DNA from: Mantis religiosa
Taxonomy: Eukaryota > Arthropoda > Insecta > Mantodea > Mantidae
DNA: 64,000 nucleotides
Assembly: GCA_030765055.1 (NCBI GenBank)
Contig: CM060951.1
Coordinates: 54,815,970-54,879,969 of the forward strand
Reading direction: 5' to 3'
Under the pieces are notes generated by a model. The model ran no database searches. It worked only from the letters and a program-made list of their open reading frames with translations, and was not told where the DNA came from. Within the stretch, counting starts at the first letter, position 1. Each line of letters begins with the position of its first letter. Shown in pieces: positions 32,480 to 43,469 of this stretch. Both the position numbers and the translations under genes were made by a program.

Positions 32480-33492
32480 ATGAAGGCATGCAAAAATACA
32501 AGTTTATAATGAAATAAGCAAGTTGGAACTTAATGACGGAGCAATGTAACTGAAACAAGTTTATAATGAAAGGCCTTCGGCCTTTTCCACTGGGGTTTTT
32601 TAAACCAGCACACATAACTTTCAAAAATGCTTGTCTTTCAGTCTTAAAAGTCGTGTCACGCCATACATTACTTTTCGTGGGTTCTTCATTCTCCCAAATC
32701 TCGTCAAGGTAGTACATTTTGCGACTTGTATCTCGGTACAGTCTGACTGTCCTTAAATAACGTCTTCGCCACACAGCAATATCGCCTCTGTTTTTAGCAC
32801 ATTTTTCTTGCCTCTTTTTTCATTCACAAACCCCAGCTGTATAAGCAATCTGCTGAAATTTGGTGAATCTGCATCTTCATTTACAGCAGATGAAATGTTA
32901 TTTATATTAGGGAGTTCGTTTCTAAAGAAAAAACTATACACATGACGACGCACAGCACTTTTCACGTATTTTCTCCGAGCACGCGCTTTTGTTTATTCCT
33001 GCCTTTGCCTGGAGTGGTAAGCTTTCCTGTTTTCTCAATTTCACATCGCGATGTTCCTACGGATCTAACACTCACACCAGGCCACGCCGTGGCTCAGTGG
33101 TTAGACCGCTTGGCTCTCACCAAGGCGGCCCGGGTTCGATCCCAAGCGACCGCAAAGTGAGATTTGTGGTGGACAACACGGCGTTGGGGCGGGTTTTCTC
33201 CGGGACCTCCGGTTTCCCCCGCCATCTCATTCCACCGATGCTCCATCTTCATCTCATGTATCATCAGTGTCACCGCCTGCGGTGCCGTATGTAGTAAAAG
33301 CGGGCGTTAAACACTACACATAACACTCACACCTGTAACTTCAGAGCACAGCTGTTCGACTTCTCTCACTGACAAAGACGGATTCTTCTCTATGAGTGCA
33401 TTAAACACATGCACCGCAATTCTTTTTTCGCCTGTTTGTAAGGATTTACCCTTGCGATGCTTCAGCGAAAAACTGGCGGTAGACTCTGCCAT
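32480..33492 (-). pseudogene. IS630/Tc1-type transposase (copy B), interrupted by a SINE
   Basis: ATG at 33492 opens MAESTASFSLKHRKGKSLQT and the HTH to EVTGVSV. The SINE at 33079-33320 intervenes. The frame then resumes with GKLTTPGKGRNKQKR, VRRHVYSFFFRNELPNINN, NEDADSPNFSRLLIQLGF and YLRTVRLYRDTSRKMYYLDE, i.e. the YLDEtW catalytic motif, followed by WENEEPTKSNVWRDTTFK and NPSGKGRRPFII. This is the N-terminal half to two-thirds of the arthropod DDE_3 group. The last catalytic residues are not seen. At least two frameshifts (near 32960 and 32765) and one in-motif change (ETW to EIW) are present. Best-preserved of the four fragments here. Confidence 0.78.
33079..33320 (+). mobile_element. SINE family A, copy 2
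   Basis: GCCACGCCGTGGCTCAGTGG head to CGTTAAACACTACACA, flanked by a perfect 13-bp target duplication TAACACTCACACC (33066-33078 and 33321-33333), which lies within the IS630-like ORF. Confidence 0.95.
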
Positions 33493-34145
33493 TATTCATA
33501 GAAGTACACGCGCAATAAACGATCAATAAAATAATTTAGCTTTTGCATTAGGCACAACAACCTTCGAATGCCGATATATGACTAATCCAGTTCAAAACAA
33601 GGTCAGTGATAAAAGTCATATAAACAAATATGTACCGCTGAAGCACGTGCTATCGTGTTATGTCCTTGTGAGCAAAGGAACCTCCTCTTTACTTCATTTA
33701 AGAATTAACATGCATTTCAGATAAATCAACTGTGTTGCGCAATATATTTAATTAAAGCAGTTGCGAAAATATAAATTTGACAATTCTCTTCCAACACATA
33801 TAGTTATATACAGATATATCACCATGTTAAATAACGAACTAATTTTTACCGCACGACAGTCTTTACCACAACAGCAGCCAATGAGAGGTGATTAGGTCAC
33901 GTGAGCAGTAAGAGATACTGGGCAAGCTTACGTGAAACAAGGATTAGAGCTATAATTAGTGACAACACATTTGGTTCCGCTTTCCTAAACACATTTACTA
34001 TTATGTGTTTCAAATGGGAAGGTGTTTGTCCTTGAGCGCTACTAGCCGCTTAACCGATGGCCATTTAAACCCTTCAGGGGCCGGAGACGGATACCCAATA
34101 AACAGAACAAGACATTTAAATTGTTAAATGCTGTAAAAATGCATC
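33493..34145. other. No gene recognised
   Basis: Possible 5' terminal region of the copy B transposon followed by AT-rich sequence. TIR not identified. Confidence 0.35.
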
Positions 34146-34445
34146 ATAAATATAATTCCAGATCTTCCGTATTTATTAAGTTATTTAAACGAAACAAAAA
34201 CTGGTTTAAAACCCATTAAAGGCAGTACACATTTACAGTAACAGAAAATGCGGTCTACAGTAATAAATCGTTCAAATTTCACTTTGTGTCGCTGTAATAA
34301 AAGCCATTCTTTGTGCCGAACGCGCCTAATATTTGAATCATTTTGTTTTGTGTTTATACTAGCCAATGTATGTATGTATGTATAGCTACGCAAGCGAATT
34401 CTCCGATTCAAGTTTAGTTTATTTATGCTATATCAAGCGATAGTC
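34146..34445 (+). repeat. Two-copy repeat G, copy 1
   Basis: ATCTTCCGTATTTATTAAG, TGGTTTAAAACCCATTA, CGTTCAAATTTCACTTTGTG and ATTTGAATCATTTTGT recur in order at 39600-39850. Confidence 0.65.
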
Positions 34446-35340
34446 ATACGAGTATATATTGCGTTACAATGAAAAGAAAACTCTCTGTCAGCATCTGTTA
34501 TTACAGTGTTTCTCAACCAAGGTTTCTGGTAGCCTTATGCAGCTATTTTCGCTCAGTATTTTAGTTATTTATACTCTCTCTGTGTTCAGAGTGGTTTCTT
34601 ATAGCTATCAAGAGCTAAATGAATGGCACATTTGAAATTGTTAAATTGAAATGTTAACCATGGCTTATCCCCGTAATATAGCAAATAAATTAGCTTGTGT
34701 ATGATATGTACAGGCTTCTGATATATTTGTTGTGCGATTATGAAGGAGATATTTAGGATATATGTAGGTAGCAGTGACGTGTACTGGTCTGCAGATGGCA
34801 TGTTAGCTACTCCATTGTTTGGGGGTAGTGGCGGGTCAAATATGGGTGATGCAGGTCAGCTATTACTAGCTATCCCTCTTTACGAAAAACAGTTAAATGG
34901 TAAAAAAGGATTTTTATACCACTGGGTGTAACCATGCACAATTGTTTAGTAAATTTCAGAGCTGTAACTTCAAGCAAGACATTCACCTAACTGTACTTGC
35001 GCGTATAATTAGCTCGTAACCTAATTGAGTATTATAATACTCAGAGGTAAGGGGTAAGAAATTCACCACGACATCACCCCTCATAGTTGAGAGAAAACAC
35101 TTTCCTAAAAGCATACCACCCACAACCGAAAAAGTCGCAACCATTTCGAAAATATCTAGTGTGTTGCGAAAAAGAAGTTCGCAAGGAAACCAATATTATT
35201 TGGTGTGAGTCTGTAGATGCGCCCTTGGGTGTTTATCCAGGTTTGGAGGTGCACAATTAAAAAAGAAACCTTTAAGGGTACGTTTACATCCCTTATAGAA
35301 CTAATTTAAATTTATTGTATAATAGGAAGATTAGAATAAT
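34446..35340. other. No gene recognised
   Basis: Contains a 63-codon plus frame (34740-34931, with PLFGGSGGSNMGDAG) of unknown meaning. Otherwise AT-rich. Confidence 0.35.
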
Positions 35341-35375
35341 TGACGTTAAATGGGCAATAAATGCATGTATGCGCA

Positions 35376-35443
35376 GGACGTATATACACGTCCATATCGG
35401 TTTGGGGCATTTTAACTTGGACGTCATATAACGTCCATATCGG
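35376..35443. repeat. Paired palindromic motif GGACGT-N6-ACGTCC
   Basis: Two 18-bp palindromes (35376-35393 and 35419-35436), each followed by ATATCGG, 43 bp apart. The reverse complement of the end of the block starts CCCTTTCACCGATATGGACG, resembling subterminal repeats at piggyBac-like ends. No TTAA or transposase was seen. Confidence 0.6.
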
Positions 35444-35519
35444 TGAAAGGGCTAGGTGAGGAACCAATCGGAGTCCTGCGGTGTTGTCGTATTGCATTCC
35501 CGCTAAGTAGTGTGTGAGG

Positions 35520-35605
35520 AGCGCCAAACTAATCAATCTGATCTCGGGATCTCTTGAACGTGAGGCAGACACGCTACCATCTACACAACCGAGGCGGACA
35601 ATCCA
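35520..35605 (-). mobile_element. SINE family B, head-only fragment
   Basis: Minus strand GCCTCGGTTGTGTAGATGG to TTCAAGAGATCCCGAGAT. The rest of the SINE is missing. Confidence 0.8.
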
Positions 35606-35819
35606 TCTGTATGAAATACTACTCGCGCTAAGACAAAAATTCAGATTTCGCCGAAACTAATCCATGTAGAAGGTAGAGAGTAACGTATCTAACATAACCA
35701 TGAAAACCCCATATTTTTAGCTCAAATAGTTTTTCTAATACAAATAAATAAACCACTATTACCTGTATTATAACAATAAATCGCGACGTAAGCACTGTAT
35801 GAATATCATTATTAGTTGG

Positions 35820-36232
35820 CATGTATGCGTGTACGTATATTTGTAATTACTCAGAATTAAAACGTAAATTTTTGACATGACGTGATAATAGAATTACTTT
35901 GAATAAGCTAATTCGAGCGAGAGGAAACAATAAATTTCCTGCTGTCTGGTCACATTATATCTTTGTTTATGAATGGTTCTTAATCTCTATTTACTCTAGA
36001 GAGTTCAAAGGTTGATGTGTATGTATGCACATATACTTTTAATTACTCACAACTGAAATTTAAACTACTGACATGACGTCATAAAAGAATTACTGTGAGT
36101 AAATCAAGGTGTTAAATTCGAGAAAGAGCAAACTCTTCATTTCCTGTTAGCCTGTGGAATGCTGTGTATGCTTATGTTTATGAATGAATGCTGGATAATA
36201 AGTGTTTATTTACTCTGGAGAGTTTAGATCAA
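35820..36232. repeat. Two-unit tandem repeat (about 195 bp each)
   Basis: Unit 1 (35820-36010) and unit 2 (36018-36232) share in order GTATGTATGC/ATGTATGCG, AATTACTCA, TGACATGACGT, AAGAATTACTxTGA, ATTTCCTG, GTTTATGAATG and TATTTACTCTxGAGAGTT. Diverged, so an old duplication. Confidence 0.75.
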
Positions 36233-36288
36233 TATCATTCAGTTGTTCTTTACATAACAGTAGAGTAAGATTAAATAGTGCAACGGCT

Positions 36289-36492
36289 TCTTGCGGTGAA
36301 CTTAGTGGCAAGTCAAAAAGCCAAATATTGCGAAGTCATGTGGTCGAAATATTGTTTTTAAGGTGTACACGTTCTTCAAAAAATTGAGCAATGAGGAATA
36401 CAGAAATCAGCTCGATTTCAAAAATGCTGAACGGCTTACTGCTGAAGCTTGTGGTATAGGTAAAACAAGTATGTCCCGCACACAAGCAGGTA
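36289..36492 (+). pseudogene. IS630-like transposase, N-terminal fragment (copy D)
   Basis: Frames give SGKSKSQILRSHVVEIVFKV-like sequence, VYTFFKKLSNEEYRNQLDF, then NAERLTAEACGIGKTSMSR. This matches the HTH start of the arthropod DDE_3 group (IVxKVxxFF...KRxAEATGISxRTV). Only about 65 codons, with a frameshift near 36355. No catalytic part. Confidence 0.5.
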
Positions 36493-36865
36493 ATTCATAA
36501 ACTATAATTATAGTTATAGTATTTAAAAATATACATAATTTGCGAAAATGCTTTTTCCAATTTTGATGTTGGCAACTGCATCATTGTACAAGTTTGTAAA
36601 ATATAATTCGCTTACCCTTACATCTAGTGCCAAGCAGACCTGCATGTTGTATGAGTGTGCAAGAGAGAGAGAAATATAAAAGGAGTAGGGTAACAAGCTG
36701 GCAACCCTGAGTGTGATACGGCATCTGATTAGCTGGACTCCGAACTCTTCCCATTTGAAACGCATAATAGTGGCCTATAGCCCTCAGAAACTTCACTGTT
36801 GTGCATTACATCAGGCATGGAAAATGCACCCACAAATCATCAGTAGCGTCTTGTCCGATGAAACC
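36493..36865. other. No gene recognised
   Basis: AT-rich, then the likely 3' UTR of the mariner-like copy below. Confidence 0.35.
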
Positions 36866-36868
36866 GCG

Positions 36869-37522
36869 TCATTTCAACAGATGTTCGAAGTGCGCTGCAT
36901 TTCCATCAATACACTTTTGAGATCTGGTAGCAAGAGGGTGTTGCGCGGGTTGCAGTGTTTCTACAGATATTGCGACACACGCCGCATATGTTACATATCC
37001 TCTACTGTCGTTGGCGGTTCTTGATACACTATTTTACTCTGCCCCAGAGAAAGAAGTCGAATGGCGTCAAGTCTGGGAACCGAGCTGACCATCGCATGGG
37101 ACCTCCCCGTCCTATCCACCTATTTGAAAACTTCGCATTCACAATGTTTCTGGAAGCCTTTGCATAATGAGAGGGACATTCATGCTGGAATTACACTGAC
37201 AGACGGGTTTCCAATCCCACATCCTCCATGAGGAGTGGTAGATTTTGATGAAGAAATGATGCATATTTCAGAACGTATGAGGTTTAGAAACGTGATACTA
37301 AGTGTGTTATCACTAATTGTAGCTCTAGTTATCATTTTGCTAGAATAAACATACATGTTCCTTTTAAAAAACGAAACTTGGTGTTGGAAATGTTATTTAT
37401 GGATTGTGCATGCCTTCTCATTGTGTGAGCCCTCGACATATGTATATTCCTGGCTAACTGGAATTTTCATATTTTGTTTCATTTGGGAGATATTTGAGAT
37501 TGCAGTTAGGTTGGGCACCCTG
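36869..37522 (-). pseudogene. Mariner-like element with partial transposase
   Basis: The terminal region (37430-37522, ending GGGCACCCTGTA on the plus strand) is the inverted counterpart of 32093. Read leftward it gives a 5' UTR, a deletion, then transposase end pieces: HYAKASRNIVNAKFSNRWIG, SARFPDLTPFDFFLWG (third Asp), VYQEPPTTVEDM and the stop after DGNAAHFEHLLK at 36869-36871. Frame breaks at several points. The HTH and first catalytic region are missing. The left TIR was not located. Confidence 0.7.
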
Positions 37523-37611
37523 TATACTCCACCATGCATTCAGGAGCTTTAAGTTATCTGGAGTATAGGTACACACTTATAGGTATGTTATGCTGCAGAG
37601 GGGGGCCAATG

Positions 37612-37790
37612 AGAGGAAGGGATGAGCCCCGGGGTCCATTGAGCTTAGAACTACACGAAATTCGTCTTTCAGAATAAGGGAAAATCCCGGGAAAAACCTT
37701 AACCAGATAACTCACCCTGAGCTAGATTCGAACTCGGGACCTCTTGAACGAGAGGCAGACACACTACCATCTACACTACCGAAGACTGGT
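37612..37790 (-). mobile_element. SINE family B, 3'-truncated copy
   Basis: Minus strand head GGTAGTGTAGATGGTAGTG, box B GAGTTCGAATCTAG, GGTTTTTCCCGGGATTTTCC. The 3' third is missing and the head abuts a mariner remnant. Confidence 0.88.
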
Positions 37791-38400
37791 GTGGTCTTTT
37801 TCACAGTATTCTCCATTGAGTAGAATGAACTTTGCCCAAATCTTCTTCCAGTCCTGGAACACGTCCTGGAATATCTTTATAACCGCCTCGGCCTTCTTCA
37901 CGACAGTCTCCGGAGTAGCAAAACGCTTTCCCCTTAGTTCCTTTTACAGGTATACATCCCTATGAATCTCAAACAGAAGTTGAAGTTCCATACACACTTC
38001 CACCCTCATCGACTTCTTTTCAGGAGTCAATAATCTTAGCACCCACCTCACACAAACACGTCTCATGTTTAGGGAACTATGCAGAATTGATAAAACACTG
38101 CTATAGGAAATCTGAAACATGTCTGCCAGACTGTAAATTACTTCTTGGTCTTCATGACAATGATGCCAGCAGTGTTAATTATGGTTTCGTTTATTGCTGT
38201 TGCTGGAACACCTGGCCCACCTTGCCTTATTGAAACACGACCCTCCTTAAATTCCTTGAAACATCGAAGTGTCGTAGTTTGTGACAGAACATCATCACCA
38301 TATGTTTCCTGAAACATTCTGTAAGCTTCCATGCCGGATTTCTGCAAACGAAAGCTAAACTTCAATGGAGAATATTGTTCTTCGCGCAACATCGCAATTT
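37791..38400 (-). pseudogene. Mariner transposase with catalytic core deleted
   Basis: Minus strand: EQYSPLKFSFRLQKSG, ETYGDDVLSQTTTLRCFKEF, KEGRVSIRQGGPGVPATAIN (HTH region), IYSLADMFQISYSSVLSIL, MRRVCVRWVLRLLTPEKK and LFEIHRDVYL. It then jumps directly to the C-terminal ELRGKRFATPETVVKKAEAV and GEYCEKDH. The deleted part corresponds to all three catalytic Asp residues. The 3' edge is cut off at the SINE B junction. HTH and linker similarity to insect mariners is strong, so the family call is firm. Confidence 0.82.
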
Positions 38401-38427
38401 TCTCTGTAGACGGCTGGTGAACTGACC

Positions 38428-38720
38428 TATACTCCTCCACAGGACAGTAAGTCTCCGAGGGACAAGACGCAGGGGGGTTGGAGAAGGTTGCCACACCCTC
38501 CCTGGAGAGGTTTATGACACCCCATATCAGTAAACTTACAGACCATTCAAAAACATTCTGACGGCTCCTACTTTTGTGAATGAATCTTCTCGGTTTTAAT
38601 GTACAGAGTGAATATGGCACATGTTTTTTAACGGTCTGCTCCCTGTGTAGCAGGCGTTCTCTGCCACACACATTCGCTGTCCTTGTCCCACAGCACATTC
38701 CTTACAGGGACAATCTTTGC
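38428..38720. repeat. Two-copy repeat F, copy 1
   Basis: CTCCTCCACAGGACAGTAAG, AGACCATTCAAAAACATTCT, TTTTGTGAATGAATCTTC, GTAGCAGGCGTTCTCTG and CATTCGCTGTCCTTGTCCCA recur in order at 39957-40258. Non-coding; it may be a mariner 5' region or a separate element. Confidence 0.8.
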
Positions 38721-39117
38721 GTTGTTATATTATACTTTGTTAAGGGAATGAACATGAGGTGGGGCTAGGCGTGGCTATTCTAGCCAATGCGGTGCGTGCA
38801 ACGTTGTACAGTTAAGCACGCATACTGGCTCGCTTTGCCGAACCATATGGCTGATTTCTTTGCGCGCTCTAAAGATCCCAATTAAAGAAGTATTTTGTTT
38901 TTCTCATGTTGCAGAGCTATTTTTGCTGAGGATTACTGTCCAAACCCCATGTTTGTAGCACATGTGGTTTCGGAGATAATGAAATATAAGGCGCCTGACT
39001 AGAAAGAAAAGAATTACCTGTCAGTGAAGAAAAGCACACACGTGCTGTGCTGTTAACCCATAAGACTTTATATAAACTACACATATTCTTGTTAATATGT
39101 ATTCCTTTTTCAAACAG
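38721..39117. other. No gene recognised
   Basis: No supported feature. Confidence 0.35.
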
Positions 39118-39592
39118 ATGTCCATCAAAGACATTTTCGAAAAGTACAAATTTTGCTCAGAGTCGAGAATTAATGTTACAGGCTTGTCACGTGAGTGCTC
39201 ATTCCGTGACGAATATTGCTGAAGTAGGCAAACAGTTTACCAAATTAGGAAAAGTTTTCATAATTAGATTTCTAGGGAAACATCGGGCAACTAAAATACG
39301 TGCTACCAACTTAGCCAATTTTCAAAAGTGTGTTTCACGTAGAACAATTTATGATTTGTATGACAAGGGTGAAAATCCAACTACCAAAAGACCAATTTAA
39401 TGAGGAGGAAAATAGAGTATACGGATTCTGTATCTTCTGTGCATAATATTCTGAAATCTCTTGGGTTCAAATATAGGAGAACCTATGATGGTTGCAAATT
39501 TCTGCTTGAAAGAAGCGATATTGTTGCTGCAAGACTAAAATTTCTGCGCACAATGCATAACACTAGTAGGTACATGAGATTTATGGTGTAAA
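39118..39592 (+). pseudogene. IS630-like transposase fragment (copy C)
   Basis: MSIKDIFEKYKF opens the region. Then in shifting frames CVSRRTIYDLYDKGENPTTK (end of HTH; IS-R-RT-Y signature), VHNILKSLGFKYRRTYDGC and FLLERSDIVAARLKFLRTMH. The family pattern is an LLKELGFKYKK segment followed by LxERxDIVxxRxxYLR, just before YLDETW. The sequence ends before the catalytic motif. The first 80 codons or so are out of frame with the rest. Confidence 0.7.
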
Positions 39593-39599
39593 AATGATT

Positions 39600-39850
39600 C
39601 ATAAATACACATTCATATCTTCCGTATTTATTAAGTATTTTAATGAACAAACTGATTTAAAGTCCATTACAAATATGGCGTCATTAAAATAGAAACTACA
39701 TTCACAAATCGTTGAAATGTCACTATTTTGTTTCACTGTAGCAAATACCTTATTTCGTAGCACGCATTTAATTTGAATCATTTTTTGTGTGCATATAAAC
39801 GATAGATATGTAAGCGAACTGTCCTCCAGCTCAAGGTTTTAAGGTTCATA
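39600..39850 (+). repeat. Two-copy repeat G, copy 2
   Basis: Second copy of the 34146-34445 repeat, immediately after IS630-like copy C, so it may be the 3' part of that transposon family. Confidence 0.65.
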
Positions 39851-39956
39851 TTGTGCGATAATCATTGTATATGTTCTCCCACACATGGTGACATTAAGCG
39901 AACTTCTCTGACAGCATTGTATAACTCTACATCTCAGCAGCTGTATGATACTTGCC

Positions 39957-40258
39957 ATACTCCTCCACAGGAGAGCAAATCTCCGAGGGATGAGACGCAG
40001 GGGGTTGGAGAAGGTGCCCACACCCTCCCTGGACAGGTTTATGACACACCATGTCAGTACAGTTACAGACCATTCAAAAACATTCTGACGGCTTCTACTT
40101 TTGTGAATGAATCTCCTTGGTTTTAGTGTACAGAGTGAATAGGGCGCATGTTTTTAACCTTTCTGCTCCTTGTGTAGCAGGCGTTCTCTGTCACACACAT
40201 TCGCTGTCCTTGTCCCACTGTGTAAGGCAACACATACCTTACAGGGACGTTCTTTGCG
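39957..40258. repeat. Two-copy repeat F, copy 2
   Basis: Direct copy of 38428-38720. The plus strand shows CTTACAGGGACGTTCTTTGC against CTTACAGGGACAATCTTTGC at the end of copy 1. Confidence 0.8.
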
Positions 40259-41478
40259 TTGCTGCACTTGAAGGTGGATTCGGTGAGACAAAGACATATA
40301 TCTTCCATCTCTGTCGCCCACTAGCCGTGGAACAGGCAACACCAAGACAGTAGGATAACCGTATTGACTCAATCCATGTTCATTCTTATTTTGTAGCTAT
40401 TCTAGGTAGTTGTCGTTATGTTCAAACAAGATCTCACCACAGGACATATACTGATTTATCAAATGCTCTTTCTTCCACAGGAACACATACCAATCCACAT
40501 TGAAATTTCCAAGGGCCAAACCGCAGGATATCAAACCACTGCAGATTTAAAAGTTGTAGCATGACTTGAAGCAGCCAATCGCCTTCGTGATCCTGTACGC
40601 CAGCGTCTCCATTTTCGGGTGGCAAACTAAAATCTCTTGTTGCCATTTCTCCTATCTCGTCTAAATCCGAATCACAATTGATTTGTCAACATTTTTCAAA
40701 ATTCGCACTACGCATACTTTCTGAACTTTTCTTCATATTGGAAAACTGAATATAAAATTGCTCCAAAATGGAGAAAACTATGCAAGAACTTACTAGCGAC
40801 TACTTAGCTAAAATGTATTACATTTTTAAGTACATAAGAAGTTTAGAAAATGAAGACAAGAGACTTTACGCCTATCAATCTTATATATTTGCGGCATGAG
40901 GGCGGACTTTAGAAGAGATGATGGCACGAGACAAGTTTTTGGATCTTATGGTTATTTGTGTTTATGGACGAAAACTAAGACTTCCTTTCAATAATAGTCC
41001 TCCCAGTTGTTTATTATTGGAACTTAGACACCTCCTAGCAGAATAAATGGAAATTCCTTTGATGCTGAGATATCGCAAGTTCTTACGACTATTACCGTAG
41101 ACAGATCACAAGTGGAGAACCGTACGCACATCATTGGGAGATCCAGACATGAGACCCGTTCGTCTACTAACGTGGACACTTCAAGGTTGGAGATCCATAT
41201 GCATCCTGCTTTTGCATCACGATTGGTGAGGCGTTTCGATGTCTGCACAAAAACTGGAACAGTCAGAAAATAACAAAATATCTCAGTCGTTTTGTAACCA
41301 TTAAATGTAATGATTCTTCTTGCCGTGTCACTACATAAGTGTTTTGAACAAATTATTCAACTCATGGGGAAGATAGTAATTCTTTCAGAAGAAGCAAAAT
41401 AAAATATGTTGATTAGTTCATATTTCATTTACCTATGTTATGTTACTACAACGATTACATCTTTAATTTTCCAAAAAG
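40259..41478. other. No gene recognised
   Basis: Minus-strand frames at 40434-40646 (MATRDFSLPPENGDAGVQ...) and 41024-41248 have mixed composition but no motif or convincing splice context. Confidence 0.3.
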
Positions 41479-41665
41479 TCTTCATTCTAATTTATTTTTT
41501 TATAAATGTAAACTATACGAGATGGAATCTTGCTTCATCCAAATTGTATATCTGTTGAGAAACATGAGTTATGTGGCACTAACCGTTGCCAAGATATTCC
41601 TTGTTATTGATTTCGTTACTCAGATATTTAATGCTCTTTTGTTTTGTTTTTTTCCTTCTAGTCAT
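41479..41665 (+). repeat. Direct repeat H, copy 1
   Basis: TTCATTCTAATTTATTTTT, AACTATACGAGATGGAATC and GTTGAGAAACATGAGTTATG recur at 45352-45542 with about 95% identity over 187 bp. Confidence 0.85.
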
Positions 41666-42680
41666 GTACAAAACTTATAATGCCATTACATTTTCTAAAA
41701 TTCTAACCTTATTCTAATGTATTTTGACCAAAGTTTATCTGTAATAACAAGATGTACACACAAGAACGATCTGTACATCAAATGTGTGAACACGTCGACT
41801 CTTTCTCCAATGTCATTAATACGGAATGTTTATTGAAGGAAGACATAAGCGTGTGTTTTGTGTTACAATTAAATCCCAAACGTCTGGTACATATTTGTCT
41901 GTGAAATACTTCTTTTTAGAAGTCTAAAAGCCTCACTTTATGACACCAAGCTAGGAATTAGGGCAATTACTTACCGTACCACCCGGTGACAAATTTGCTG
42001 AATAACATCCTAAACAGTTTTTGAGTTGCCTTTCTGGAACAAAGGCAGATGTTGGCCACAATAAATTTCTGAAGCTGTATCACAAGCGCATGCGCCATGG
42101 CGATTCCGCTGTGGGAACACCGTACGCATCTCGTGTGAGGTTTGTTTCATGTAAAATCTAATATATTTGCTATTAATTGATGGCCGTTTCATCAACAGCG
42201 TGGTTTATATACCTTTAGAACAAAGAAGCCCGTCATGATATCCTGTATCATCTCAGAGGTGACGTTGGCTATGTATCGAATTCAGATGTTTGTCACTGGC
42301 ACGCAAGCTAACAGAAATTACCGTGAAAAAGTGAGGTTACTGTTCACTGCATCGTATGCAAACATTACCACAAGGTCTACGTTCTTTGATAATTACAAGG
42401 GTTTTGTTTCTCCGGTTTTCTCTACCTTTTCGAAAGTCAAATGCGTTTGATGGAATTAGACCCAGTTTGTACTCCAGACATATGAATAAACTCATAATGC
42501 CTATTTTATTTCTTAAATGTTATCACATGGTAAATTGCTGATGCACTATATAACCTATATATAGTCTCTAATATATATAGATTGTGAAGTAAAGCAAGGA
42601 CATTTAATTCTAAGGTTTGCTTATACTTTACTGCACCATAGAACATGTCGATAGTGAAATAGTATATAAACTATAGGGAG
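41666..42680. other. No gene recognised
   Basis: AT-rich spacer upstream of the non-LTR element. Confidence 0.4.
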
Positions 42681-42689
42681 ATGCTCTTC

Positions 42690-43340
42690 AACACTTTGTG
42701 AATGGGGTATGCCCACAAATAGCCATTTTTACTGATCATGGGTTAAGAGAAGATCAAGTGAGTTTGTATAATATTATGAATTATATTACTGTATGCTCCT
42801 ATTGTATACTTGTCCATAAGAGTGGTGGAGTAATGATACTAACTAGGAAAGATGTAGAACTAAAGGTTTTAAAATTAAGTCAGTACTGTGAAGAAAATGT
42901 TTTCGAAGTCAGTGGTATTAAAGTTGCAACCCATGAAGGAAATATACTGATATTTGGCCTGTATAGATCACCCGCATCATTTGTAACTGACTTCCTGAGT
43001 TGCTTAGATAGATTATTAAATGATTATGTAACCGAGAACATAAATATAATTCTTGCTGGGGACCTAAACATAAATTTAGCAGATAACGGTATGAGTAATA
43101 AGTTAAAAAAACATCTTTAATAGTTACAATATTGTAGATACTATTTATGAACCTACACGCATTACAGTAAACACTGCTACCACCATTGATCTTATAGCTA
43201 CAAATATGAAGGAGGAAGTAACAACTGCAGGTATAATGGATTCATGTATCTCTGACCATTCAGCTCAATATCTTGAGCTGAGTAACACACAGCAAATCAA
43301 AACAAAATATTACTATAACTTTTAGGCAATTAAAAGAAAG
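42690..43340 (+). pseudogene. APE endonuclease domain (partial)
   Basis: One frame (42698-43120) gives FTDHGLREDQVSLYNI, a GGVMILTRKDVELKV segment, GNILIFGLYRSPAS and IILAGDLNINLADNG (GDxN catalytic motif). A stop/frameshift at 43118 is followed by YEPTRITVNTATTIDLIATN and the final SDHSAQYLEL (SDH motif). The N-terminal 40 or so residues are missing. The Glu of the usual TEH motif is replaced by Asp (FTDHGL), which would hit a catalytic position. It belongs with the RT downstream. Confidence 0.8.
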
Positions 43341-43469
43341 AAATTTAGAAAATTTAGTAAGTCTATTAAAACAGGAAAGTTGGGAGGATGTATACAATTC
43401 TGTCAACATAGATGATAAATGGGATGTATTTTATAAAGTATTTAAAATGCATTATGATATAGCATGTCC

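Noticed and set aside
32093..37522. One 5.4-kb transposon bounded by matching inverted ends
   Set aside because: The inverted ends match, but unrelated elements fill the interior and the 37-kb end has its own partial transposase; two separate copies are more likely.
38138..38698. 186-codon minus-strand frame as a complete gene
   Set aside because: Only its C-terminal half is mariner; the first half runs through non-coding repeat F, also present at 40 kb.
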